Assembly: GCA_965223585.1 (NCBI GenBank)
Contig: CBDCWW010000015.1
Location: forward strand, 124,001-188,000
Reading direction: 5' to 3'
From: CBDCVN01 sp965223585
GTDB taxonomy: Bacteria; Deinococcota; Deinococci; Deinococcales; Trueperaceae
DNA length: 64,000 nucleotides
Shown: positions 8,350-17,015 of the stretch, one piece after another
How the letters are laid out: each line of letters begins with the position of its first letter
Numbering within the stretch: the stretch's first letter is position 1
Program-made: the position numbers and the translations under genes
Notes under the pieces: model-generated
Database searches by the model: none
Seen by the model: only the letters and a program-made list of their open reading frames with translations
What the model was told of the DNA's origin: nothing

Positions 8350-11300
8350 CTATGTAGGTACCCCAAGTTCTTCAGCTATAGCCCTAAGTTCGGGGCTACC
8401 GGAATTATGTTCCCTAGCAGCTAATATAAGATCTTTTACCCATCCCTCAGCTTCTGCTGTTTCCATAACCTCAAAAGCAATTTCTGATAAATTGCTCCCT
8501 TGAGAGATATTATTCAGGGGCTTTTCAAGACCAAATCTTAGCATCTGGGCTAGGCTATTCCTATTAGGAAAAGCTGAAGTGAGGGCTTCAGTAAGTTGCT
8601 TAAACTGTTTTCCTGTTAGATTAATTGGTTCATCATGTGTGCCTTTGAATTCTGGGTCAATGCCATCTAGGAGGCTTTGTACACTCACTTGTTTTAGACT
8701 AGTGTCGCACAACACTTGTTTTATGCCACTTTCAATGTAACGATTTAAGCTATTGTGTGGGTAAAAGTTTGGTTCATTGCTAGTTTTACAAACAGAGCAA
8801 TTACAGGGTACCATTTCTTTTAAAGCAAGGTTGGTAAAGTCATTATGGATTTCTTTAAAGGTATCCCGAATTTGTCTAAGTACATAAACTTTGTCTTGTC
8901 CCTCTAAACGAATGATTATTTTGCGTTTAAAGTGATCTTCTTTAACTAGAGCAAAAGTATTGTTGAAATCCAGCAAAACCCCGTAGCGCCACTGAAAACG
9001 CTCGCAAATGTCTTTATACCTTTCTACAATGAAACGGGTTAGCATTCCCTTGGGCATAAATTCATAGTGATACTCAAAGTGTAGGTTGTTAGCGTCTTTC
9101 CAAGGTAGGTTTTCTGGTTCATCCTTGGGTAAGCGGTGAGGAGCAAGATAAGACTTTTTCTTTCCTCTAAGGGGATAGCAAATTTTAAACTCTTGCATTA
9201 GTTCTATAAAGGCGTCTTCCCAACCATCATACTCTGTGTCTTGCCAAAGGCGGTCTAGGTCTGCATGGCTGAATTCACCGTTGTTTTTTATAACCTTTTC
9301 ATCGTCAAGTACCTTGTAAACTCCATGTGTTACCCACTCATTGTTGAGGAAAACAACTTTCCTAAGTTTAAGGTTATCCTTAAAGTGCAGAAATACTCCT
9401 AAATCGTGAAAAAAGTCAGCTAAAAAGCCTGCACGTTCTGCATCCATCTCATATTTTTGGCAAACTTCTAAGTAAACTTTGTAATCAATCTGGGGTTTAT
9501 CTTTCTTTTGTAAAACAGAAAGTTCTTCACGAACATCTGCCCAAGCCTTAGGCAGCTCTGTACCCACATGTGGCAGTAAATCGGGGTTTTTAACTATATT
9601 GGCGATAACGTCTTGCAAATCAAGAATGGTGTTTTTTCTATTGGGCTTACAACTGGTTCTTTGTAAGTTGCCTGCTATGTTATCAAAACGGCTTTTGTAT
9701 TCTTTTACAGGAATGTCTTCTAAAGGTTGATCGGCTTTGTTTTGTACTAGCAGCACAGGGCTTTTATCACCCAGTAGCTTGATAATGTTAAGCCAATAAT
9801 AAAAGTCATCGTGAGGGACTTCTTTGCGGGGTTCAGTTACTAGCAAATAAACAGAGCGCTTGCTCAAAAAGAACTGGTGAGTGGCGTGGTAAATTTCTTG
9901 ACCACCAAAATCCCAAACGTTTAAGAGAAAGTCTTTTCCAAAGCCTGTTTTTTCTTTGGGAATAATCCAAGTTTGAACATTTATACCTTCAGTAGTGGAT
10001 TCATCTTCTAGTTGATATTCAGCATCGGTAAGGGATTTCATAAGAGAGGTTTTGCCTACTCGCCCTTCACCAACTATCAGTAGCTTAGCTTCGTAAATAC
10101 AATCTGTGGCTTCTTCTAACTCTTCAAAGTAATTAAAGATAGCTGGTATACCTCTGTTAACAATTTCAGGTGGTGGAGTAGTAATAGGGGCTTTATATAA
10201 TGAAAGTATTTTCAACTTTCTCAAACGGACTATTTTCGCTGGCAGCTGGGATAGCTTATTGTTCTTGAGGTCAAGCGTAGTGAGGTTGTTTAGTTTGGTA
10301 ATAGAGTCAGGCAGCTGGGATAGATTAGTGTTCATAAGGTAAAGCGTAGTGAGGTTGTTTAGTTTGGTAATAGAGTCAGGCAGCTGGGATAGCTTATTGT
10401 TCTTGAGGTCAAGCGTAGTGAGGTTGTTTAGTTTGGTAATAGAGTCAGGCAGCTGGGATAGCTTATTGTTCTTGAGGTCAAGCGTAGTGAGGTTGTTTAG
10501 TTTGGTAATAGAGTCAGGCAGCTGGGATAGATTAGTGTTCATAAGGTAAAGCGTAGTGAGGTTGTTTAGTTTGGTAATAGAGTCAGGCAGCTGGGATAGC
10601 TTATTGTTCTTGAGGTCAAGCGTAGTGAGGTTGTTTAGTTTGGTAATAGGGTCAAGCAGCTGGGATAGCTTATTGTGACTGAGGGAAAGCGTAGTGAGGT
10701 TGTTTAGTTTGGTAATAGAGTCAGGCAGCTGGGATAGATTATTGTCACTGAGGGAAAGCGTAGTGAGGTTGTTTAGTTTGGTAATAGAGTCAGGCAGCTG
10801 GGATAGATTATTGAAACTGAGGTCAAGCGTAGTGAGGTTGTTTAGTTTGGTAATAGAGTCAGGCAGCTGGGATAGATTATTGAAACTGAGGGAAAGCGTA
10901 GTGAGGTTGTTTAGTTTGGTAATAGAGTCAGGCAGCTGGGATAGATTATTGAAACTGAGGGAAAGCGTAGTGAGGTTGTTTAGTTTGGTAATAGAGTCAG
11001 GCAGCTGGGATAGCTTATTGTTCTTGAGGTCAAGCGTAGTGAGGTTGTTTAGTTTGGTAATAGAGTCAGGCAGCTGGGATAGATTAGTGTTCATAAGGTA
11101 AAGCGTAGTGAGGTTGTTTAGTTTGGTAATAGAGTCAGGCAGCTGGGATAGCTTATTGAAACTGAGGTCAAGCGTAGTAAGGTTACTCAGTGTAGTTATT
11201 TCTTCAGGGAAGATCCAAAGAGCATTGGAACTAAGATCTAGGGATTTAAGGGAGGCAAGCCCAACAGTCTTGTGAGGTAATTCACTAATGTAATTGCTAT

Positions 11301-11490
11301 GAAAATAAACAGTTTGTCCTTGCTCTTTTTTTTCTTCTGCACCTAAAAGTAGGTGTTCTAAATGAGTAAGCTCAAAGACCTCTTCAGGTATTTCACCAAG
11401 CCCACAATTGCGCAAATCTAGTGTAGTTAGTTTTTTTTCTTTAGCTTCTGCTACTCTTTCTTTAACTTTTTGTTTCTGTGCTTCTGTCAT
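8350..11490 (-). CDS. LRR-Roc-COR GTPase with C-terminal EAD1 domain
   Basis: The 1046-residue protein starts with leucine-rich repeats (about 15-440), including 13 almost identical 23-residue units. A Roc GTPase domain follows (about 465-650) with P-loop GEGRVGKTS, G3 WDFGGQE and G4 QNKAD. A COR dimerisation region runs to about 930 and contains a CNCSVC cluster. The last 90 residues, from LTGKQFKQLTEALTSAFP, form an effector-associated domain (EAD1) that aligns well with the N-terminus of the FGE protein at 61915-63312. Roco proteins are GTP-regulated switches; EADs are known adaptors in NTPase-driven conflict systems that recruit effectors by like-to-like binding. The inference is an LRR sensor, a GTPase switch and effector recruitment. 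No CTCGAG occurs here, unlike in most genes of the window. Confidence 0.92.
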   Translation of the reverse strand: MTEAQKQKVKERVAEAKEKKLTTLDLRNCGLGEIPEEVFELTHLEHLLLGAEEKKEQGQTVYFHSNYISELPHKTVGLASLKSLDLSSNALWIFPEEITTLSNLTTLDLSFNKLSQLPDSITKLNNLTTLYLMNTNLSQLPDSITKLNNLTTLDLKNNKLSQLPDSITKLNNLTTLSLSFNNLSQLPDSITKLNNLTTLSLSFNNLSQLPDSITKLNNLTTLDLSFNNLSQLPDSITKLNNLTTLSLSDNNLSQLPDSITKLNNLTTLSLSHNKLSQLLDPITKLNNLTTLDLKNNKLSQLPDSITKLNNLTTLYLMNTNLSQLPDSITKLNNLTTLDLKNNKLSQLPDSITKLNNLTTLDLKNNKLSQLPDSITKLNNLTTLYLMNTNLSQLPDSITKLNNLTTLDLKNNKLSQLPAKIVRLRKLKILSLYKAPITTPPPEIVNRGIPAIFNYFEELEEATDCIYEAKLLIVGEGRVGKTSLMKSLTDAEYQLEDESTTEGINVQTWIIPKEKTGFGKDFLLNVWDFGGQEIYHATHQFFLSKRSVYLLVTEPRKEVPHDDFYYWLNIIKLLGDKSPVLLVQNKADQPLEDIPVKEYKSRFDNIAGNLQRTSCKPNRKNTILDLQDVIANIVKNPDLLPHVGTELPKAWADVREELSVLQKKDKPQIDYKVYLEVCQKYEMDAERAGFLADFFHDLGVFLHFKDNLKLRKVVFLNNEWVTHGVYKVLDDEKVIKNNGEFSHADLDRLWQDTEYDGWEDAFIELMQEFKICYPLRGKKKSYLAPHRLPKDEPENLPWKDANNLHFEYHYEFMPKGMLTRFIVERYKDICERFQWRYGVLLDFNNTFALVKEDHFKRKIIIRLEGQDKVYVLRQIRDTFKEIHNDFTNLALKEMVPCNCSVCKTSNEPNFYPHNSLNRYIESGIKQVLCDTSLKQVSVQSLLDGIDPEFKGTHDEPINLTGKQFKQLTEALTSAFPNRNSLAQMLRFGLEKPLNNISQGSNLSEIAFEVMETAEAEGWVKDLILAAREHNSGSPELRAIAEELGVPT
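10253..11150 (-). repeat. Tandem array of 13 near-identical 69-bp LRR units
   Basis: Thirteen 69-base units encode the frame LSQLPDSITKLNNLTTL followed by a short variable segment. Bases are almost invariant except where they encode the strand residues, which come in a few recurring forms: YLMNT, DLKNN, SLSFN, DLSFN, SLSDN and SLSHN. One unit has LLDPI instead of LPDSI. The similarity shows recent expansion or gene conversion, with variation confined to the concave face. Confidence 0.95.
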
Positions 11491-11515
11491 ACCTTTACCT
11501 CATTCCATAAAAATA

Positions 11516-11696
11516 TTGTCTGAACTGTGATTCGCCTGATTTTTGTAATTTCCCTGATTTTTGTGCTTGCTTCCCACACTTGCTGTTTACCATTATCAAA
11601 TCATAGTTTATCATTTAATCATAAAGATCAAGGTTCAGATATTTTCATTTGTCTGAACTGTGATTCGTCTGATTTTAGGGATTTTCTTGATTTTTC
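11516..11696. repeat. Pair of about 47-bp direct repeats
   Basis: TTGTCTGAACTGTGATTCG followed by C/T-CTGATTTT...CTGATTTTT occurs at 11516-11564 and again at 11649-11696, between the LRR-Roc start and the HU-like stop. The copies differ at a few positions. They resemble dispersed intergenic repeats seen in other bacteria. No coding frame uses them. Confidence 0.7.
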
Positions 11697-11723
11697 TTAC
11701 TTCCTAATCCTGAAAGACACCCT

Positions 11724-11987
11724 TTATAGTTTTCCTTTATAAGATGAGGTCCAACCAAAAGCCTTGCGCCAACGCTGCGAAGGGTTAAATTTAAAGGCTG
11801 TACTGCGACCACGTTTATCTGAATAAAACGAACCAACATTTTGCAAAGTGACCGTTTCTCCCTTTTGGATATGCTGAAATATCTCTTCAAAAATAGCATC
11901 TAAAATTTCTTCAACTAATTCTTCATCTTCACCCTGCTTATCTGCCACTGCTGTTATAATATCTTTACGATTAAAGCGTTTTGTCAT
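11724..11987 (-). CDS. HU-like DNA-binding protein (divergent)
   Basis: The 87-residue protein has the HU/IHF layout: an N-terminal helix pair (RKDIITAVADKQGEDEELVEEILDAI in segments) and the body VTLQNVGSF, then an arm-like region with KFNPSQRW in place of the usual R-NP-G sequence, and a short tail AFGWTSSYKG. HU proteins bend and wrap DNA. This is a divergent subtype; the Trp-rich end differs from canonical HU. It is a single gene with its own spacer on both sides. Confidence 0.75.
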   Translation of the reverse strand: MTKRFNRKDIITAVADKQGEDEELVEEILDAIFEEIFQHIQKGETVTLQNVGSFYSDKRGRSTAFKFNPSQRWRKAFGWTSSYKGKL

Positions 11988-12095
11988 GTTCTTGTACTTC
12001 TAACCTATATAAGTCGCTCGAAAGTTTAGATAGATTTGAATATACTTTCAAGTCCCTAAAAATCCTATTGTAGCTTTTATGGGCATCAATTGTAG

Positions 12096-12115
12096 GGGTT
12101 CAAAATTTTGAACCC
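12096..12115. repeat. Perfect 20-bp palindrome
   Basis: GGGTTCAAAA is followed immediately by its reverse complement TTTTGAACCC. A related imperfect copy (AAGGGTT, 10-base loop, AACCCTT) lies at 12431-12454, and a half copy AGGGTTTAAAA lies near 12213. Confidence 0.8.
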
Positions 12116-12685
12116 TTCCACAACAAAATCCTCCAGCATGGTTTTCAACAAAATAGTTGCCCACAAACCAAACCAAAACCAAAAAGTAATATCTATTGTT
12201 TCAATTGTCCGAGGGTTTAAAATTGGCATCACAAAATGGGGTTGCCAAAACACAGAAATTCATAATGTTTGGTAGAAAGGGTTTTATGAGCACATTATTA
12301 CGAGATGAATGGTCATATTCTAAGATACCTGAATGTATCAATAATAACCTGCTGACGTGGCAGAAGGATAGGCATAACGTCTAATGATAGGAACTAAGTT
12401 TAGAATGGCATTGGGTAGATTTGTGCTCGGAAGGGTTTAAAAACTTGAACCCTTCACGGTGTTCGAGGGCAAGCCCCTACGATTGTATACAGTTCACAGT
12501 AGGTCTTTTAGAGCTTTGAGGCCTTATTCTGGTTTCTTTATATTTTCTACCGAACTAAGAGTTAGCAGCCTCAGAAAGGGCTTTGTGCAACCACTTGGGA
12601 ACACGTACATTAAACTTTCTATAGTACTACTTACCAGTGGCGCATGTCGAAATATGTAGTTAGGCAAGAAAATCTGGGCTCACCC

Positions 12686-12718
12686 AAACCTAGGAGGTTT
12701 TCAAAACCTCCTAGGTTT
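12686..12718 (-). terminator. Palindromic repeat acting as likely terminator
   Basis: Two perfect 16-bp arms (AAACCTAGGAGGTTTT and its complement) flank one central base. The structure lies 52 bases beyond the stop of the 12771-14063 gene on the minus strand. There is no long T-run, so termination is inferred from position and stem strength. It also resembles a dispersed palindromic repeat. Confidence 0.55.
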
Positions 12719-12770
12719 CACGGACAAAACTTCTGTGGACAACTATAAAGCTGGATAAAATCTATCTTTA

Positions 12771-14063
12771 CTACTTTGTATTCCTAATAACTTTTGGTCC
12801 TCTCTCACCACTACCATCTACAATGATTTGTAGAACTTGGCTAATTAAAGGTAAACGCATAAACCATCCCAAAATGGCAAAGAGCAGGTTTATATGCTCA
12901 AAAGCCCTTGCAATTGCCAAGACCCCATCCTCCTCAATACGCCCATCATCATGCGCATAGGCTACACGTTCCAAATCTCTACTAGGGTGATTTTCTGCAG
13001 AGTAAAAATTTATTCCTTTAGGGGATAACTTCCTAAGCCAACCTAGAGTTCCTTGGCAAATATCACAGGAGTCTGCAAAATACATTTTCCCTTCAGTGTG
13101 AATGTAGGGGTGCCATCTAGGAAGCCAGTTTTTAACATGTTGTTTATAGACTGACCAATCTTTAAAGCGCTCTTCTAGTTCAGCTTTATTGTGCCATCTA
13201 GCAAAACCTTCAGAGTAAATAACAATGGCAACTATAGGTAAAAGCATAAGCCAACTTTGAAATGCTATAGCTAAAGACGCAAACATTAGCACTGTTGAAA
13301 TCTGTAAGGGATTTGCTACATAGGCATAAGGTCCAGTGGTTACTAAATATTTTGGTGGATCAAAAGGCAAGGGAGTGCCTTTTCCAACCTTAGCAAACTC
13401 AAATAGAGCTGCGTAACCTATTACAATGGCAAATGCAATACTGTTTATAAAAAGGGTAAATTGCCAGCCTTCAAGCTTTAAAAGAGCAAAGATATCCTTG
13501 TTTTCAAATAACAGTATTGCTGCTGGAATAATGAAAAGATTCCAGCCACCCCAAATGACTGACTGCATAAAAGCTCGCAAGCTAACAAGTTTTTGCCTAG
13601 CTGTTAAATGATAAATGAGCAAACTAGGCAATAAGCACGCTGCAATAAGCAGAAACTCGCCAAAAAGCCAATTATTACCTAAAGTAAATAAGTTTGAAAA
13701 CTCGGGCATCACCCAAACATCAAATAAAACAACAAAGCCTATAGAAAAAAGGAAATGTACCCTTTGAAAAGCATAGGGTAGCAAACCTCCCCAGAAAAAC
13801 GCCCAACCTAAAGTAAGGTCTACAGGTATGTTATAAAATGTATCTTCTGTTGCAGTATAGCTCCATAAGCCAAGCTCTACCGCTATTATGTTTAGTAAAA
13901 ACAGGTAGGGTATATTCCATAATATTCCTAGTAAAACTCCTGTAGCTTGGTGAAGAGTAGGAGTTTTGAAAAAGAATGTTACCCCTATTCCAATAACAGG
14001 TAGTAATAGCGTGAGTACTCTTATTAACTGTGGGTCAAGGGATTGGATTAGCGACATTATCAA
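12771..14063 (-). CDS. Membrane ICMT-like methyltransferase fused to DCC (DUF393) domain
   Basis: The 430-residue protein has about ten hydrophobic segments. Residues about 240-330 carry the signature of isoprenylcysteine/phospholipid methyltransferase-like proteins: TTGPYAYVANPLQIS, a conserved Glu, and the YKQHVKNWLPRW end. The C-terminal domain (from about 330) starts FADSCDICQGTLGWLRKL, the DxxCxxC motif of the DCC/DUF393 thiol-disulfide family. The join of the two is unusual. The substrate is unknown; a membrane lipid or prenylated compound is the family expectation. The gene overlaps the upstream SRPBCC gene by 29 bases unless Met3 is used. The two form an operon. Confidence 0.75.
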   Translation of the reverse strand: MIMSLIQSLDPQLIRVLTLLLPVIGIGVTFFFKTPTLHQATGVLLGILWNIPYLFLLNIIAVELGLWSYTATEDTFYNIPVDLTLGWAFFWGGLLPYAFQRVHFLFSIGFVVLFDVWVMPEFSNLFTLGNNWLFGEFLLIAACLLPSLLIYHLTARQKLVSLRAFMQSVIWGGWNLFIIPAAILLFENKDIFALLKLEGWQFTLFINSIAFAIVIGYAALFEFAKVGKGTPLPFDPPKYLVTTGPYAYVANPLQISTVLMFASLAIAFQSWLMLLPIVAIVIYSEGFARWHNKAELEERFKDWSVYKQHVKNWLPRWHPYIHTEGKMYFADSCDICQGTLGWLRKLSPKGINFYSAENHPSRDLERVAYAHDDGRIEEDGVLAIARAFEHINLLFAILGWFMRLPLISQVLQIIVDGSGERGPKVIRNTK

Positions 14064-14961
14064 TTAGCGTTTTAGCAGTTAAAGTAGCAGCATAATGCTG
14101 CAAAGGCCCAAAGTACCAAATAGGGTCAAGCTTGCGTTCGTAGCTTAGTTTCCAAGTTACTTTGGTGGTGTTCTTGGTTAGGGGCTCGAGCAAAACCTCA
14201 GAAGTTTGCCAAGCTAAATAATGACCCAAATAACTATCATCCTTGACTAAATCAAAACGCACATAATTATCTTTTACCTCTGTAACTTCAAAAACAGTAT
14301 CACCTTTGTGGGCATTAAAGAAAATCCACTTGTTATAAATAAAATGCAGCTTCCTCACGTCTCCCACAGCTAAGCCACTGCCTTCACTAGTTGATGGCAA
14401 TGGGAAAATACGTATAAATAGTGAGCGTGTCTTGTCAAATGATGGTGTCATTGCTAATTGTTGCTTAACTCCGTCAACATCAGAATTTATGACCTTTGAG
14501 TACTCGACTTGATTTTGACGGTTAAAACTTAATATCTCATGGGTGCCTTCAAAAGATAGCAATAATAGGACTGTAGAGAGTAAAGCAGTTTCTAACTTAC
14601 TTGATTTTTGCCTATGGTAACGACCAACTGTATAAGCTACTGCTGCAGCAACACCGTAGAGGATTGGTGCAGCAAATAAAATGCATATGAAACCTTCTGC
14701 AAAAACCACTGCTGAAAGCAAAATTGCTATAGTTAAAGTTTTCATGACTATGCCCATAGCAGACTTAGCTTTAGGAGTTAGCGACATACCCAGAGCCATT
14801 AATAGCGGTAAGCCTATATACAAAGCAGCTGAACTGTCTAGATCATTCCCTCGTAATAAATAAAAAATTACTCCAGCTAAACCGACTACTAAGATAATAA
14901 AGAATAATTGCCACTGGCTAGTTGTTATTTGGGGTTTACTGGGTTCTGTTTCTTCATTCAT
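14035..14961 (-). CDS. Membrane protein with C-terminal SRPBCC-like domain
   Basis: The 308-residue protein has four to five transmembrane helices in residues 15-150. After them comes a soluble domain with the pattern of the SRPBCC/polyketide-cyclase fold: alternating strands, a VLLEPLTKNTTKVTWKLSYERKLDP hairpin (in parts) and a long final helix. SRPBCC domains bind hydrophobic ligands. It overlaps the downstream methyltransferase-like gene, so both may handle one membrane-associated substrate. No closer family was recognised. Confidence 0.62.
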   Translation of the reverse strand: MNEETEPSKPQITTSQWQLFFIILVVGLAGVIFYLLRGNDLDSSAALYIGLPLLMALGMSLTPKAKSAMGIVMKTLTIAILLSAVVFAEGFICILFAAPILYGVAAAVAYTVGRYHRQKSSKLETALLSTVLLLLSFEGTHEILSFNRQNQVEYSKVINSDVDGVKQQLAMTPSFDKTRSLFIRIFPLPSTSEGSGLAVGDVRKLHFIYNKWIFFNAHKGDTVFEVTEVKDNYVRFDLVKDDSYLGHYLAWQTSEVLLEPLTKNTTKVTWKLSYERKLDPIWYFGPLQHYAATLTAKTLIDNVANPIP

Positions 14962-15096
14962 AGTTGATACTCATTATATAGCTAGAAAATTTTCTTTAGG
15001 GCAGAAATTCTTTTATCACAACTCGAGCAGTTGTAATCCAGTAGTTTTGTTTAAACATAAACATGTAAGAATAGATGTAGAATAATTATAGTAATT

Positions 15097-16098
15097 ATGG
15101 AGATTTTAGTGAGTAAGAGTAAGCTAAAAAAGCACATTGTGGCTTTATTTCACCAATATAGAGGTATTCTTTTTTTAATTTTATGTTTGTTACTACTAGG
15201 AAAAGAAGGCAACCTCTCAGGTGTTGAAGATACAAATAACCTTTCAGATGCAAGTATTACTAGTGAAAAGGAGGGGGGAAATACATCTACAGCAGGAAGA
15301 GGATCAAAAGAGGAATACTTCTGGACTACTGGTCAGGTTATAAGAATTAGGTTTGAGAACGGTGATTGGCCTTTACAAGAAACTGTTAGGGATTGGATAA
15401 CTGAAGTAACAAAGCATGCAAACTTGCGTTTTTTATGGCATATGAACTATGGTCCCGATCACTCAAAATATCCTGCTGATGTAACTATAGATTTTGGTCA
15501 AGGCAGTGAAGAGTTAAAACATCTTATAGTTAGTGCTGTTGGAACAGAGGCTTATTTTTATCCTGAGGGAAACCCCACCATGAGACTGAATGGCGTAGCA
15601 ACAGCTTTTAATGAAGTAGAAGAGGCTAGAAAACAAATCAGATTTTTGGAGTTTGGGAGTACTAGCAGTAGCAACAATAAATACTCGAGTTACACTGACA
15701 AAGAATATTTGAACAATACCATTATCCCTCACTATCTCAATACAGCTAAAGCACAGGTTAAGCATGAGGCTTTGCATATGTTGGGTTTCGTGCATGAGCA
15801 ACACCATCCATACGCAAATATTCCTTGGAAAGCGGATGTTAACCTTAAGCTCGAGGCAAAAGACTTAATGATCATTAAGTATGATCCTACTTCCTTAGCT
15901 CACTACCCAACCCAACAATATGAACATCTTGTTGTACAGGGAGCACAATTAAATCAAGTGGGTTATAACGTAGAGCTATCAGAAGGTGATATAGAGCGTA
16001 TTAAAATGCTTTACCCACCTGAAGAAATAGATCCTCCTGCTCCTCCCCAAGCATGGGTTGACGCTGGCCTTTTTTCTATGCCAGAAGTTATTGATTAG
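15097..16098 (+). CDS. Secreted astacin-like zinc metalloprotease
   Basis: The 333-residue protein has an N-terminal hydrophobic segment (about 22-36) after a basic start, so it is exported or membrane-anchored. Residues 223-234 read HEALHMLGFVHE, the metzincin zinc-binding motif HExxHxxGxxHE, followed by Q as in astacins. A later Tyr (near IKMLYPP) sits where a Met-turn/Tyr ligand would be expected, but the Met-turn was not firmly placed. A TATAGT box ends 4 bases before the ATG. It stands alone between a divergent operon and a convergent FGE gene. Confidence 0.82.
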   Translation: MEILVSKSKLKKHIVALFHQYRGILFLILCLLLLGKEGNLSGVEDTNNLSDASITSEKEGGNTSTAGRGSKEEYFWTTGQVIRIRFENGDWPLQETVRDWITEVTKHANLRFLWHMNYGPDHSKYPADVTIDFGQGSEELKHLIVSAVGTEAYFYPEGNPTMRLNGVATAFNEVEEARKQIRFLEFGSTSSSNNKYSSYTDKEYLNNTIIPHYLNTAKAQVKHEALHMLGFVHEQHHPYANIPWKADVNLKLEAKDLMIIKYDPTSLAHYPTQQYEHLVVQGAQLNQVGYNVELSEGDIERIKMLYPPEEIDPPAPPQAWVDAGLFSMPEVID

Positions 16099-16101
16099 AA
16101 G

Positions 16102-16959
16102 TTAAGGGCGGACACAACGAAAACCAAGGCTATAATTACTATCTTCAACATCAAATTTTATACGATACGCTGCACGTACCCTGCTAGAAGTGTCATTGAA
16201 GGAACCGCCTCGCAACACAACATGTCCACTAATGTTACTTGCATCTTCAGTAACCTCCCTTCCATCTTTTGCATCATAGGGGTAATCTCTAAACAAAGAA
16301 CTAGTCCACTCCCACACATTTCCAGACATATCCAATGCCCCCACCCACGAAACACCGTTAGGGTAACTACCTACTGATAAAGTTTTTCTACCAAGACTGC
16401 CACTATAATTTAACACATTACTATCAAAAGCATTATCCCAAGGGTATGCAAGACTATCAGGCCCACGGGCTGCATATTCCCACTCTACTTCTGTTGGTAA
16501 ACGCGCCCCACGCCACTTGCAGTATACAAAGGCTTGATACCAAGTAACATAGTTTATGGGTTGATCTTCTGTCTCTGAAAATTTATTAGGCCCTTCAATA
16601 GCAGCAGTGCATTTACCATTAGCCACACAAGACTCATATGCACCCCTTGTCACTTCTGTTTCATCAATCCAAAATGGGCTAGTGAAGTGTTGAGTACTTA
16701 CTGGCCTTTCATCAGAATCACCCTTCTCACTGCCCATTTCAAAACTGCCAGCAGGTACTTTTACCATTATTGTGCCATTAAAGCTATTTTTCACGAACAA
16801 TGAATCAGTATTGCTATTCACTTTACCCCTATTCACAGGGGTATTTTCAAGGTCACTTAGAATAGCCAAAACTAAGAAAGTTAGAATTAATCCAATCAAC
16901 AAAGCCATTCTTGAAATCAAGAGCCACTTGTGACTTTTAACTAAACCTATCAGAAGCAC
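16102..16959 (-). CDS. Membrane-anchored FGE-sulfatase-fold (SUMF1-like) protein
   Basis: The 285-residue protein has one N-terminal transmembrane helix (about 13-36) and an FGE-sulfatase domain (60-285). Motifs include VPAGSFEMGSEKGD, FWIDETEVTRGAY, LPTEVEWEYAARGP, MSGNVWEWTSS and VLRGGSF...GFRCVRP. True formylglycine-generating enzymes have a Cys pair after RGGS; here that stretch is NDTSSRVRAAYR, so enzymatic fGly formation is unlikely. The domain more probably binds ligands, as in other FGE-fold adaptor and target proteins. It is a close relative of the EAD1-linked protein at 61915-63312 but lacks the EAD. The start is GTG; an ATG at 16908 is possible. Confidence 0.88.
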   Translation of the reverse strand: MLLIGLVKSHKWLLISRMALLIGLILTFLVLAILSDLENTPVNRGKVNSNTDSLFVKNSFNGTIMVKVPAGSFEMGSEKGDSDERPVSTQHFTSPFWIDETEVTRGAYESCVANGKCTAAIEGPNKFSETEDQPINYVTWYQAFVYCKWRGARLPTEVEWEYAARGPDSLAYPWDNAFDSNVLNYSGSLGRKTLSVGSYPNGVSWVGALDMSGNVWEWTSSLFRDYPYDAKDGREVTEDASNISGHVVLRGGSFNDTSSRVRAAYRIKFDVEDSNYSLGFRCVRP

Positions 16960-17015
16960 AGGGTATTCTAACAGGTAGAATTAGAAACTTATAATGTTAG
17001 GTAAAGGATTACAGC

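Larger units (their letters stand above)
11988..12770. other. Gene-poor spacer with palindromes
   Basis: No convincing gene is present in these 780 bases. Two short plus-strand frames (12196-12384, 12459-12659) lack ribosome-binding sites and recognisable composition. The stretch holds several palindromes: a perfect 20-bp one at 12096-12115, an imperfect relative AAGGGTT...AACCCTT at 12431-12454, and a 33-bp hairpin at 12686-12718. It appears to be a landing zone for small palindromic repeats. Confidence 0.6.

Noticed and set aside
10349..11101. Plus-strand frames of 66 and 135 residues with repeats of RLFSLVIESGSW
   Set aside because: They are the antisense reading of the LRR array, with no start signals of their own.
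10253..11150. Regular 69-bp direct repeats as a CRISPR array
   Set aside because: The units are contiguous and in frame in a Roc-family gene, encode leucine-rich repeats and have no unique spacers; no cas genes are nearby.
12196..12659. Two short plus-strand frames in the palindrome-rich spacer
   Set aside because: No ribosome-binding site, no recognisable domain, and the composition follows the repeats.
16102..16959. FGE-fold gene as target of a diversity-generating retroelement
   Set aside because: FGE/C-lectin folds are typical targets, but no reverse transcriptase, accessory gene or template repeat is present in the window.
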